A stretch of DNA of 64,000 nucleotides, taken from positions 1 through 64,000 of the forward strand of contig JAFVRD010000017.1 in the NCBI GenBank assembly GCA_017504435.1, read 5' to 3'. Made by a program: the position numbers and the translations under genes. Below are positions 42,123-50,698 of this stretch, in pieces (position 1 is the stretch's first letter; each line of letters starts with the position of its first letter). The stretch is from Lentisphaeria bacterium (GTDB taxonomy: Bacteria > Verrucomicrobiota > Lentisphaeria > Victivallales > Victivallaceae). The notes beneath the pieces are model-generated. The model saw only the letters and a list, made by a program, of their open reading frames with translations. It was not told where the DNA came from and did no database searches.

Positions 42123-44477
42123 TTATTTTTCAGCGTCTTTTTCAGAATCCACAGCTTCCAGTTCTGCTTTGTCAGCCAGAGAAACATTTCCGACGACCTG
42201 ACCGTTGTCAAGGTGATTGACTTTGCGGGCAGAGAGGTCTTTGAACATTTTGCGCATATCTACGACAATTCCGATGCTGAACCAGAATGTGCAGATAAAT
42301 GCCATGATTCCGGGAACCAGCAGCTGTACCACGAAGAAGTAGTGTCCCCACCATTCCAACGGCCACGGAGTAATGTTGTTCCAAATGATGATCAGCAGGA
42401 ATGTGCAGAAAAAGTGATATATGAAACTGTAGAAAAAGAAGCTCCAGGCAATGACTTTGTCGCCAGTAGTGAATTCAGGAGTGATGCCGATGATCTTTTT
42501 GAACACAGTTTTGAAAGTCCATTTTTCGCGGGTTTTCTTATCTCCGTCCAGATTATATTTGCCGCGGTGAAGCATGCGGTCAAGATTGAACGGCTCTTTG
42601 CAGGTCAATTTTGATACCACGATATACAGTATAATTGTGATCAGCATGGTCATGAAATACAATTCATAACTGTTGATCGGGCATTTGACCGGGTTCATTT
42701 CCCAGACGATGTAAGGATTGAAAGGTTTGGAGATTGCGGTCAGAGTATTGCCGACGGCATCTACCCAGTTGTGTTCTTTCAGGAAAGGATAAACAATATT
42801 TGCCCAGTTGCGGGTGATAAACAGGTTGCTGATTGCCAGAAACATTCCGGAAAGCAGACTTGTCCATGCTCCGGCAGTCGTTCCGAAACGGCTGTACAAA
42901 CCGAAAATCATGACCGGACCGCAGCCGCCCATCCACAGAGAGCAAACGATCGTGACAAACAAGTTGATATAATCCAACTGAGCCATAAAGAGTGAACCGA
43001 AGAAAAAGATCACTCCAACGCCGATGGAAACTCCCCGGATCAGCCAGATGTGCTGCTGCGGAGTGAGCTGTTTTTTGAAAAACGGCAGAAATACATCCTG
43101 AGCAACTGTCAGAGAAGCACTGTAAATACGGGTGTCGTCAGTTGAGATCATTGCCATGATCATCAGCAGAATAAACAACCCAGTCAGTCCCACCGGCAGA
43201 AAATCGTGCAGGGCAAATGAGATCATCTGCTGATGATACAAGGTTCTGTATTCCTGGAACATTGCATGAGCTTGGGCTTCATGTTTTCCTTTATCCGCTT
43301 CAGCGATCGGGGTGCCGTCGCCTTCCAGCAGGGTTTTGTGAACAACGCTGAGGAAACGGGTGTCAAGATTGTCTTTTTCACTGAGAGGCGCATCTTTGCC
43401 GATTTGATGTTTTTGTTCCGGATATTCAGCAAGGCGTGAATTGACTTTATCACGCAGAGCCGGTGAATCAATAACATCAGAACTGACTTTCTGACTCAGA
43501 TGTACCCGGACGTTTTTGGCAAGTCCGGAGAAATCCTGATGATTGAGGATTGTCAGGATGACTGCGGCAATCAGTACATAAAACATCATTCCCAGCAAGC
43601 CGCGGAATGTTCCCAGCAAACCTGCCATTTTCTGCTCATGGGGTGAACGCGCCGCAGAACTGGTGCCGGCACCGATCCAGCTGGCACGGTGCAATACGGT
43701 CGCCCATAAGGTGACGATCAGGAAAAATAAATTGAAATCCCGGAGGTTTTCAATATCAAACGGATCAAGAAAACTTTCATCAGCAGCACGATCCATCATT
43801 ACCGGGACGATTTCGTTGTTCCAATCAAATTTTACCAGAATGAACACCACAAAAACGGCAAGGATCGGGTACAGGAACATTCCCTGGATCGCATCCGTGA
43901 TGACCAGTGCCAATGTGCCGCCCATGCAAATGAGCGAAACAGCCAGAAAAATACAAATCAGCATTACGACCATAAATGTTGATATCTGCATGCCGAATAA
44001 GTTGATCGTTTTCGGCAAATCTAAAAAGTAGATGAAGAAACGTCCGGCGACTGCTGGCATGATCGCATTGGCGATGATTTCAGACAAAGAACGCAGCGCA
44101 GCTGCAAAAATACGGAACTTTCTGCTGTAACGCATTTCCAGGAATTGACCGAAACTCATGGCTTTGGTCTCCCGGAAGCGGTAGGTGCAATATCCGGTCA
44201 AACCAATGAAAACCGTCAGCGGAATAGTCAACTGTTTCCAGAATTCAAGCGCAAATCCGGTACGGTAATGCACCTCGATATATGCCAGCAAACCGATAAT
44301 ACTCAAGCCGTTGGCAATATCTCCCACGCTTATGACATAACGTCCGCATACCCGTCCGGCAGAAAGATAATCTGCCACGCTCCGTGCATAACGGCGTGAC
44401 CGGAATCCCATAATGTAGACAAATGTCACCGGAATTATCACGATCAACCAGTCAATCCAATTCATTCCCAATATCAT
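42123..44477 (-). CDS. Sodium/solute symporter family protein, copy 2
   Basis: A 784-residue paralogue of the preceding gene (same order of helices, same soluble insert with QIGKDAPLSEKDNLDTRFL, same AELEAVDSEKDAE tail). The pair clearly arose by tandem duplication. Conserved between the copies are KAMSFGQFLEMRYSRKFRIFAA, CICMGGTLALVITDAIQGM and the STDDTRIYSASLT stretch before helix 8. I take ATG 44477; a GTG at 44489 and an ATG at 44465 are also possible. The substrate is unknown. Confidence 0.82.
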   Translation of the reverse strand: MILGMNWIDWLIVIIPVTFVYIMGFRSRRYARSVADYLSAGRVCGRYVISVGDIANGLSIIGLLAYIEVHYRTGFALEFWKQLTIPLTVFIGLTGYCTYRFRETKAMSFGQFLEMRYSRKFRIFAAALRSLSEIIANAIMPAVAGRFFIYFLDLPKTINLFGMQISTFMVVMLICIFLAVSLICMGGTLALVITDAIQGMFLYPILAVFVVFILVKFDWNNEIVPVMMDRAADESFLDPFDIENLRDFNLFFLIVTLWATVLHRASWIGAGTSSAARSPHEQKMAGLLGTFRGLLGMMFYVLIAAVILTILNHQDFSGLAKNVRVHLSQKVSSDVIDSPALRDKVNSRLAEYPEQKHQIGKDAPLSEKDNLDTRFLSVVHKTLLEGDGTPIAEADKGKHEAQAHAMFQEYRTLYHQQMISFALHDFLPVGLTGLFILLMIMAMISTDDTRIYSASLTVAQDVFLPFFKKQLTPQQHIWLIRGVSIGVGVIFFFGSLFMAQLDYINLFVTIVCSLWMGGCGPVMIFGLYSRFGTTAGAWTSLLSGMFLAISNLFITRNWANIVYPFLKEHNWVDAVGNTLTAISKPFNPYIVWEMNPVKCPINSYELYFMTMLITIILYIVVSKLTCKEPFNLDRMLHRGKYNLDGDKKTREKWTFKTVFKKIIGITPEFTTGDKVIAWSFFFYSFIYHFFCTFLLIIIWNNITPWPLEWWGHYFFVVQLLVPGIMAFICTFWFSIGIVVDMRKMFKDLSARKVNHLDNGQVVGNVSLADKAELEAVDSEKDAEK

Positions 44478-44657
44478 TTTGATACCCACAACCTCTTATT
44501 TTTTCCGGATGATTATTGTACTCTGCCCCGTGCAAAAATACAACAAGCCCCATACCACTTTATATTATATAACGGATGTTGATTAAAAAATATTTTCTTC
44601 TTGATTGAAAAAAATAAATTTTATTTCAAATTATCCGTTTTACCGTAAATTCATCTG

Positions 44658-45716
44658 TTACCAAAATCTGTTCGGAATATCCAATGCTGCTGAAATCCGG
44701 TCGCGTACCGGATGTTCAGGATGGCGCGGCGATAAACGGTTTTTGACAAAACCGATAGCGACATTTTCATCAGGCATATAAAATCCCTCCGCTCCGGCAG
44801 CACCGCCGTGACCGCAGAACATCCGGCGGTCATCCGGCGGACCGGGCAGAATAATACCCAAGCCGAATACAGACCATTCATGTTCCCGGATCGGATCATT
44901 CGCATCGCGGAAAACTTTTCCGGCAGCATAATCAAACGTTTTTTCTGAGACCAGCTTTCCGCGCAGAACGCTGTAAAACTTTGCCAATCCTTCTGCATTA
45001 CCGATCCCGTTAAATGAAGGGACACAACAGTTACGGATCGCAGGATCATTCATTTTGACCGCTTCCCAAGCCGGTCTGACCGGCATGAGGGTGTCATCCA
45101 TCGGAACTACTCTGGCTGAATTGCGGTGATCAATCCCAAAAAAAATTGAATTTTCCACCCCGGCGGGAACGAGAATATGTTCTTTAAGCAATTGCGGCAA
45201 AGATATTCCGGATGCCAGTTCCAGCGTTCTGCCGACCAGCCAGCCGAAAGTCAGGGGGTGATAGTGACATTTGGCTCCGGGAAGGTTGCGCGTCGGCATG
45301 GCGGCGATTCTGGCACACATAGCATCCCAGTCCGTCAAATCCGGCTGTCCCGATGGCAGCAGATAAAGTCCTGCCCGGTGTGAGAGCAGATGTTCGACAG
45401 TTATTCCGGATTTGTCCGGGGTGCGGAACTCTTTCCAGAATTCTGCCACCGGAGTATCGTAGGAGAAATGCCCGCGTTCAGCAAGTTTCCACGCTAATGC
45501 CGAGAGAAACGTTTTTCCTGCAGAGAATAACGGAAAAAGTGAATCAATGCCCACTCTTTCCACTCTTGCCGGAGTTGTATATCCGGCGGCAATGTTGATC
45601 ACCGGTTTCCCGTTGTGATAAATACACAACTGGCATCCGCATTCATTACCGGAGGCGATTTCATCATCCAGGATCGTCCGTAATGTTTTACGGAGTTCCT
45701 GCCAATCGGTATTCAT
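44658..45716 (-). CDS. Serine hydrolase, class C beta-lactamase-like (EstB type)
   Basis: A 352-residue protein without a signal peptide. The SxxK motif is S65-AGK (LFSAGKTF), the second motif is Y152-HP instead of the lactamase YxN, and the third is HGGAAG in place of KTG. This combination fits esterases/peptidases of the EstB/S12 group more than antibiotic resistance. It overlaps the rsmA stop by four bases (ATGA), giving an fmdB-like, rsmA, hydrolase operon. The substrate is unknown. Confidence 0.8.
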   Translation of the reverse strand: MNTDWQELRKTLRTILDDEIASGNECGCQLCIYHNGKPVINIAAGYTTPARVERVGIDSLFPLFSAGKTFLSALAWKLAERGHFSYDTPVAEFWKEFRTPDKSGITVEHLLSHRAGLYLLPSGQPDLTDWDAMCARIAAMPTRNLPGAKCHYHPLTFGWLVGRTLELASGISLPQLLKEHILVPAGVENSIFFGIDHRNSARVVPMDDTLMPVRPAWEAVKMNDPAIRNCCVPSFNGIGNAEGLAKFYSVLRGKLVSEKTFDYAAGKVFRDANDPIREHEWSVFGLGIILPGPPDDRRMFCGHGGAAGAEGFYMPDENVAIGFVKNRLSPRHPEHPVRDRISAALDIPNRFW

Positions 45717-46558
45717 TCTCTTTCACCAAGATAAGGCATCACCGCCCTGGTCAGGGTTACAAAATCCGCAACAGTAAGTTTGTCCGGACGGACTTCCAGC
45801 GGAAATCCTGCATCAGCCATCGCGGCTGCCGCCTGTTCTTTGCCGATGATCGTGCCGAGGACTTTTCCCATTTGCTTTCTGCGCTGATTGAACAGCATTT
45901 TTACCAGCCAGGAAACTATATCGGCAGTGTCCATATCGCATAAAGGATTTTTACGCAAACGGAACGAGACCAATGCTGAATCTACTTCCGGAGGCGGGCA
46001 GAACACCTGCGGCGGAACGATTTTTTCCACGGTCACTTCGTAAAACAGCTGAGTCCGCACAGATAATGCTCCATAGGCTTTGGTACCCGGGGTGGCGGCA
46101 AGGCGTTCTCCCATCTCTTTTTGCAGCATAAAAAACATACTCTGCGGCGGATTCAGACATTCCAGCATCCGGGCTATAAAAACTGAACTTATTGCATAGG
46201 GTAAATTGGCGATTGCCCGGAATTTGACTCCTTCCGGAAAGATGTCCCGGTAGATGACTTTGCAGGCGTCAGCTTCGATAAGTTTGAAATTCGGATATTG
46301 AGCAAATTTGTTTCTCAAATATCCGGCAATGCGGTGGTCGAATTCGATCGCGGTCAGCTCTACGCCGGTATTGATCAAACGTTCAGTCAACGCTCCGAAT
46401 CCCGGGCCGACCTCAAGCACTTTTTCTCCTGCGGCTGCCCCGGATTTTCTGACGATCCAATCCAAAAGATTGCTGTCCAGCAAAAAATTCTGTCCCAAAC
46501 CGCGCCCCGGGCGCATGCCGAGAGATTCCAGTGTGGTTATGAGTTCCTGTTTGTTCAT
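45713..46558 (-). CDS. rsmA: 16S rRNA dimethyladenosine transferase
   Basis: A 281-residue SAM-dependent enzyme dimethylating the two adjacent adenines near the 3' end of 16S rRNA. GLGQNFLLD opens the core, VLEVGPGFGALT is the SAM-binding motif, NLPYAISS the catalytic NLPY, and FCPPPEVDSALVSF the conserved C-terminal block. ATG 46558 is used, because the in-frame upstream TTG would overlap the preceding gene. It sits five bases after the FmdB-like gene. Confidence 0.95.
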   Translation of the reverse strand: MNKQELITTLESLGMRPGRGLGQNFLLDSNLLDWIVRKSGAAAGEKVLEVGPGFGALTERLINTGVELTAIEFDHRIAGYLRNKFAQYPNFKLIEADACKVIYRDIFPEGVKFRAIANLPYAISSVFIARMLECLNPPQSMFFMLQKEMGERLAATPGTKAYGALSVRTQLFYEVTVEKIVPPQVFCPPPEVDSALVSFRLRKNPLCDMDTADIVSWLVKMLFNQRRKQMGKVLGTIIGKEQAAAAMADAGFPLEVRPDKLTVADFVTLTRAVMPYLGERE

Positions 46559-46563
46559 GATTT

Positions 46564-46788
46564 TCAATGTTTCCCAGAGCAATTACCGTGACAGCAGCAG
46601 CCTCCCGCTGCCGGACAGGATGATTTCATGGCACAACTGTTGCCGGAGGAGATGGCTCCGATCCGGCTGGGCAGACGGTCTATGTCCGGTGAACCGCAAT
46701 GCGGACACTCTGCTTCGGAATCAAACCGTGCAAGCAGAAGTTCAAATTCTGCATCACACTCCCGACAGTGATAACTGAATAACGGCAT
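46564..46788 (-). CDS. FmdB-type zinc-ribbon protein
   Basis: A 74-residue protein. The FmdB signature MPLFSYHCRECDAEFELL is followed by CPHCGS, giving four zinc cysteines (9, 12, 30, 33 or nearby), and a Ser/Cys/Gly-rich tail with six further cysteines (SCPAAGGCCCHGNCSGKH) that is typical of longer members. Function unknown; often found beside translation or metal-related genes. First gene of the rsmA operon. Confidence 0.85.
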   Translation of the reverse strand: MPLFSYHCRECDAEFELLLARFDSEAECPHCGSPDIDRLPSRIGAISSGNSCAMKSSCPAAGGCCCHGNCSGKH

Positions 46789-46879
46789 AAAAGCACCTTT
46801 TTTTATATTGAATTTTTATTTGACCGCGTATATATTTATATCAATGTACATAATATAGCATGCAAACAGGATATTTGAA

Positions 46880-48040
46880 ATGGCTGACCGAAAAAATTTT
46901 TATGACCGTCTCAGTGCCAGGTTTGAGTCTCTGGATGCCTCCAGCCGTCAGGCGGGATTTTCTCTGCTGCTCAGGGAACGCGGCTTTTTTGAAACGGTAT
47001 TCAATGCAGTGGATGATGGTATCCTGGTTATAGACAGCGACCTGCGTTTGCGGTATTTCAACCGTGCCGCCAAAGAACTGCTTGCTTTGCCGGAAGATAC
47101 TTCCAATCTCCGGTTGTCCAAACTTCTGCCGGATGTGGACTGGGCACGGATCATTATGTCCGGGGAGGGCGGTTATCAGCAGGTTTCACGACAGGAATTG
47201 CAGATACTTTATCCGGAAGAGCGTTATTTGCAGTTTTATCTGACGCCGCTGGGCAGTGCGGCAGATGCTGCAACAGTTATTCTGCATGATGTGACCGAGA
47301 GCCGCCGTCGTGCCACCAGCGATCTGGAAAGAGAAACTGTTAAAGCGGTTTCGCATTTGGCGGCAGGTGTGGCTCATGAAATCGGCAACCCCCTGAACAG
47401 TCTGTCTATGAATCTGGAAATGTTGGAAAGAGCTTGTGACGATCCGGAAAATGAAGCTCTTTCTCCGGAGGAAGCCGCCCAGATGATTCGCCGCTGCCGC
47501 AGTGAAGTTGAGCGTTTGGACAGTATTATACACTCTTTTCTGACTGCCATCCGTCCCGGAAAAGCCAATTTTGCGCCGGTGGATTTGAAAGAATCTGTAA
47601 TCGATGTTCTGACTTTTATGCGTCCGGAGATCGAAGCGCGTCATGTGAGTGTCAAATGCAGTTGGGGAGATGCCGTGCCACCGGTCAATGGAGATGCCGA
47701 GCAACTTAAACAAGCCTTTTACAATATCATCCGCAATGCGGTGCAGGCGATGAGTAATGGTGGAGAACTGGATATATACGGGTATTCAACTGCTGATTTC
47801 CGGATTTTGGAATTTGCCGACTCCGGACGGGGCATGTCTGCGGAAGCTTTGCGGGAAATGTTTGTGCCTTTCAAAACATCCAAGTCATCCGGCAACGGTA
47901 TCGGTACTATGATAATTGAACGGGTTTGCCGGGAACACGGTGCTGAATTCGGCGTGGTTTCTACTGAGGGCAGGGGAACGGTATTTCAGCTGCGTTTCCC
48001 CAACGGTTCTCGCCGGATAAAATTGCTGACCGGAAATTGA
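46880..48040 (+). CDS. PAS-domain sensor histidine kinase (NtrB-like), soluble
   Basis: A 386-residue cytoplasmic kinase without membrane helices. The PAS domain is at about 35-145, the dimerisation/phosphoacceptor helix has H166 in AAGVAHEIGNPLNS, and the ATP-binding lid shows N (FYNIIRNAVQAM), G1 (FADSGRGMS), and G2 (GNGIGTMII). No response regulator gene is adjacent, so it is an orphan. The NtrB/AtoS-type H-box suggests a sigma-54 activator partner, by inference. Confidence 0.88.
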   Translation: MADRKNFYDRLSARFESLDASSRQAGFSLLLRERGFFETVFNAVDDGILVIDSDLRLRYFNRAAKELLALPEDTSNLRLSKLLPDVDWARIIMSGEGGYQQVSRQELQILYPEERYLQFYLTPLGSAADAATVILHDVTESRRRATSDLERETVKAVSHLAAGVAHEIGNPLNSLSMNLEMLERACDDPENEALSPEEAAQMIRRCRSEVERLDSIIHSFLTAIRPGKANFAPVDLKESVIDVLTFMRPEIEARHVSVKCSWGDAVPPVNGDAEQLKQAFYNIIRNAVQAMSNGGELDIYGYSTADFRILEFADSGRGMSAEALREMFVPFKTSKSSGNGIGTMIIERVCREHGAEFGVVSTEGRGTVFQLRFPNGSRRIKLLTGN

Positions 48041-48069
48041 TTGTAATTTTGCACTTTGTGTGTTATATT
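48041..48069 (+). promoter_or_regulatory. Promoter of the sugar kinase gene
   Basis: TTGTAA (48041-48046, right after the kinase stop), 17-base spacer, TATATT (48064-48069). Confidence 0.75.
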
Positions 48070-48127
48070 ATCAAAGTGTAATGGGGTATACCCTGAATAA
48101 CAACTAAAAAATTAAGGAAAGTACAAA

Positions 48128-49207
48128 ATGGCTTTGGAACTCAAAAAAGATGCCATGTATTCTCTTCTGGTGCCGACCAGTATGGGAATTCGTCTCACTC
48201 CGGTCAACGGTCAGCCGTTTCACTGCAGTGATATGTTTCAGATGCAGGTTACCAGTGCGGAGACCAATGTCGCCAGTATTGCTTCTTACCTCGGTTTGAA
48301 AGTCAAAGTCCTGACTGCCTTTGTTAAAGACAGCCCGGTCGCCCGGATGATCAAAGACAATCTCGCCGGCCGTCACATGGATTATGAAGGCCCCGAATTT
48401 GAGCAGGGCGGTCCCTGGGGATTCCGTCACCAGTTCAACCTTGCCGACAGCGGTTACGGCAGCCGTGGTCCCCGCGTGCAGAATGACCGTGCCGGTGAAG
48501 TCGGCCGTATGCTCAATGTCAAAGATTTTGACCTTGATCGTATTTTTGGCAAAGAAGGGGTTCAGATCGTTCACCTTTCCGGTTTGATCGCTGCACTTTC
48601 TCCGGATACCAGCCGTTTCTGTCTGGAACTTGCCCGTGCTGCTAAAAAATACGGCACCAAAATTTCTTTTGACCTCAATTACCGTGCTTCTTTCTGGGTC
48701 GGTCGTGAAGAAGAACTCAGTGCTATTTTTGCTGAAATCGCTTCTCTGTCCGACATCCTTATCGGTAACGAGGAAGACTTCCAGCTCTGTTTGAAAATCA
48801 AAGGACCTGAAGCCGGCGGTAAAGGTATTGCCGAAAAAATCGAAAACTTCAAAGAAATGGTCGAGCGTGTAAAAGCTGCGTATCCCAATGCAGTTGCCTT
48901 TGCCACGACTTTGCGTCAGGTCGTCAATACCAACACTCACTTGTGGGGTGCGATCACCAATGTCGACGGAGTCTGGCAGGTTGTTGAACCCCGTGAAATC
49001 CATGTTCTTGACCGTATCGGCGGCGGCGACGGATTTGTCGGCGGTTTCCTTTACAGCATTCTCCGCGGCTGGGAACCGGAAAAATGGACTCAGTTCGGCT
49101 GGGCCACCGGCGCACTTGCGACCACCCATCTGACCGATTATGCTCAGCCCGCTGATGAAGATCAGGTCTGGAGTATTTGGAAAGGCAATGCCCGTGTCAA
49201 ACGGTAA
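48128..49207 (+). CDS. PfkB-family sugar kinase, 2-keto-3-deoxygluconokinase-like
   Basis: A 359-residue kinase of the ribokinase fold. The C-terminal PfkB signature DRIGGGDGFVGGF supplies the catalytic aspartate (usually GAGD, here GGGD), and KISFDLNYRASFW and LIGNEEDF match the KDG-kinase branch. The phosphorylated sugar is not certain. Codon use is strongly biased to GGC/GGT, CGT, AAC, CTC, ACC, as in rpsB-tsf, so it is likely among the most highly expressed genes here. Single gene between its own promoter and terminator. Confidence 0.82.
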   Translation: MALELKKDAMYSLLVPTSMGIRLTPVNGQPFHCSDMFQMQVTSAETNVASIASYLGLKVKVLTAFVKDSPVARMIKDNLAGRHMDYEGPEFEQGGPWGFRHQFNLADSGYGSRGPRVQNDRAGEVGRMLNVKDFDLDRIFGKEGVQIVHLSGLIAALSPDTSRFCLELARAAKKYGTKISFDLNYRASFWVGREEELSAIFAEIASLSDILIGNEEDFQLCLKIKGPEAGGKGIAEKIENFKEMVERVKAAYPNAVAFATTLRQVVNTNTHLWGAITNVDGVWQVVEPREIHVLDRIGGGDGFVGGFLYSILRGWEPEKWTQFGWATGALATTHLTDYAQPADEDQVWSIWKGNARVKR

Positions 49208-49234
49208 TTGAAGCTGAATTCCAGTTCAAAACGT

Positions 49235-49272
49235 GTCTCTCCGGTGATTTTTTACCGGAGAGACTTTTTTTT
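49235..49272 (+). terminator. Terminator of the sugar kinase gene
   Basis: GTCTCTCCGGT / ACCGGAGAGAC 11-bp stem followed by eight T. Confidence 0.95.
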
Positions 49273-49273
49273 G

Positions 49274-49302
49274 TTGAAAAAACGGTTATGATGTTGTATA
49301 TT
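49274..49302 (+). promoter_or_regulatory. Promoter of proA
   Basis: TTGAAA (49274-49279), 17-base spacer, TATATT (49297-49302). Confidence 0.75.
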
Positions 49303-49342
49303 TCAAAAAGAATTGTTTTTTTGAAACATTATGGAGTTTTTT

Positions 49343-50605
49343 ATGACCGAACAGGAAATGTCGTTGATATTGGAAAAGCTCGGACGTCAGGCACGCCGTG
49401 CTTCTGCCGCACTTGCTGTTTTACCGGCTGATGCTAAAAAGATATGTCTGGAAAAAATGGCAGATGCGTTGATCGCAGCCAAAAGTGAAATCATTTCAGC
49501 CAATGCCAAAGATTTGGAGGCAGCACACCGTTCCGGCATGGATGCGGCTAAAATCGACCGGTTGACTTTGAATGATGCGCGCATAAACAGTATGGCAGAT
49601 GGATTGCGACAGGTTGCCGCACAGAATGATCCGGTAGGAAAAGTCCTGTCAACAGTCACCCGTCCCAATGGATTGCAGATATCCAAAGTTTCGGTGCCGT
49701 TCGGCGTGATCGGGATTATTTTTGAGTCCCGTCCCAATGTTACTGCTGATGCTGCCGGTATTTGTATAAAAGCCGGTAATGCGGTGATTTTGCGAGGCGG
49801 CAGCGAGGCTTTTGAATCCAATATGGCGATTGCCGGAGTTCTCAACCGGACAGCGGCGCAGTGCGGTCTGCCGGAGGGCGTGGTGCAGTTGATCCCGTGG
49901 ACTGACCGTATGGCGGTAAAACTGATGCTGAAAATGGATCGTTATATAGATCTGGTCATTCCCCGCGGCGGTGAAGGGTTGATCCGGACAGTTGTCGCAG
50001 AAGCGACCATGCCGGTTTTGAAACATTACAAAGGGGTTTGTCATTTGTATGCGGCATCCGGGTGCAATTTTGCTGATGCAGTGAATATTATTGTCAATGC
50101 GAAATGTTCCCGGCCGGCAGTATGCAATGCATTGGAGACTTTGCTTATTGACCGCAGCATTGCCGCTGAATTTGTTCCGCAAGTGTCTCGGGCGTTGCTG
50201 GCAAAAGGTGTCGAATTGCGCGGTGATGCGGAATTCTGCAAACTTTGCAATGAAGCAAAAAAAGCTGAAGAATCCGATTATTATGCAGAGTATTTGAGTT
50301 TGATTCTGGCAGTAAAAATTGTTGACGGTGTCGAAGAAGCTGTTGAACATATCAATACTTTCGGTTCACGGCACAGTGACGGCATTTTAAGCGGTATTCA
50401 GGAAGATACAGATTATTTTACTGCCAATGTCGACAGTTCAACGGTATATGTCAATGCCTCGACCCGTTTTACTGACGGCGGTGAATTCGGCATGGGGGCT
50501 GAAATCGGGATCAGTACCGATAAACTTCATGCCCGTGGTCCGATGGGCGCGGATGAATTGACCACCTATAAATACATTGTGCGCGGCAGTGGGCAAATCC
50601 GGTAA
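49343..50605 (+). CDS. proA: Gamma-glutamyl phosphate reductase
   Basis: A 420-residue NADPH-dependent enzyme producing glutamate-5-semialdehyde for proline synthesis. The catalytic cysteine is C255 in NAKCSRPAVCN. PFGVIGIIFESRPNVTADAAG and IPRGGEGLI are family landmarks. ATG 49343 has GGAG seven bases upstream; an ATG at 49331 is disfavoured. proB is not adjacent. Transcribed alone from a TATATT promoter; the next gene has its own. Confidence 0.95.
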   Translation: MTEQEMSLILEKLGRQARRASAALAVLPADAKKICLEKMADALIAAKSEIISANAKDLEAAHRSGMDAAKIDRLTLNDARINSMADGLRQVAAQNDPVGKVLSTVTRPNGLQISKVSVPFGVIGIIFESRPNVTADAAGICIKAGNAVILRGGSEAFESNMAIAGVLNRTAAQCGLPEGVVQLIPWTDRMAVKLMLKMDRYIDLVIPRGGEGLIRTVVAEATMPVLKHYKGVCHLYAASGCNFADAVNIIVNAKCSRPAVCNALETLLIDRSIAAEFVPQVSRALLAKGVELRGDAEFCKLCNEAKKAEESDYYAEYLSLILAVKIVDGVEEAVEHINTFGSRHSDGILSGIQEDTDYFTANVDSSTVYVNASTRFTDGGEFGMGAEIGISTDKLHARGPMGADELTTYKYIVRGSGQIR

Positions 50606-50621
50606 AATAACTGTCGTAAAT

Positions 50622-50650
50622 TTGATTTTCGGTAAAATATGTGCTATATT
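50622..50650 (+). promoter_or_regulatory. Promoter of the V-ATPase I-K pair
   Basis: TTGATT (50622-50627), 17-base spacer, TATATT (50645-50650). Confidence 0.7.
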
Positions 50651-50698
50651 TTACTGTAAATCCAAAGAGTTGGAATTTGTTGAAAGAGCAGATATAAT

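Noticed and set aside
44658-45716. Antibiotic-resistance beta-lactamase
   Set aside because: YHP and HGGAAG motifs in place of YxN and KTG, and no signal peptide; fits an esterase/peptidase of the same fold.
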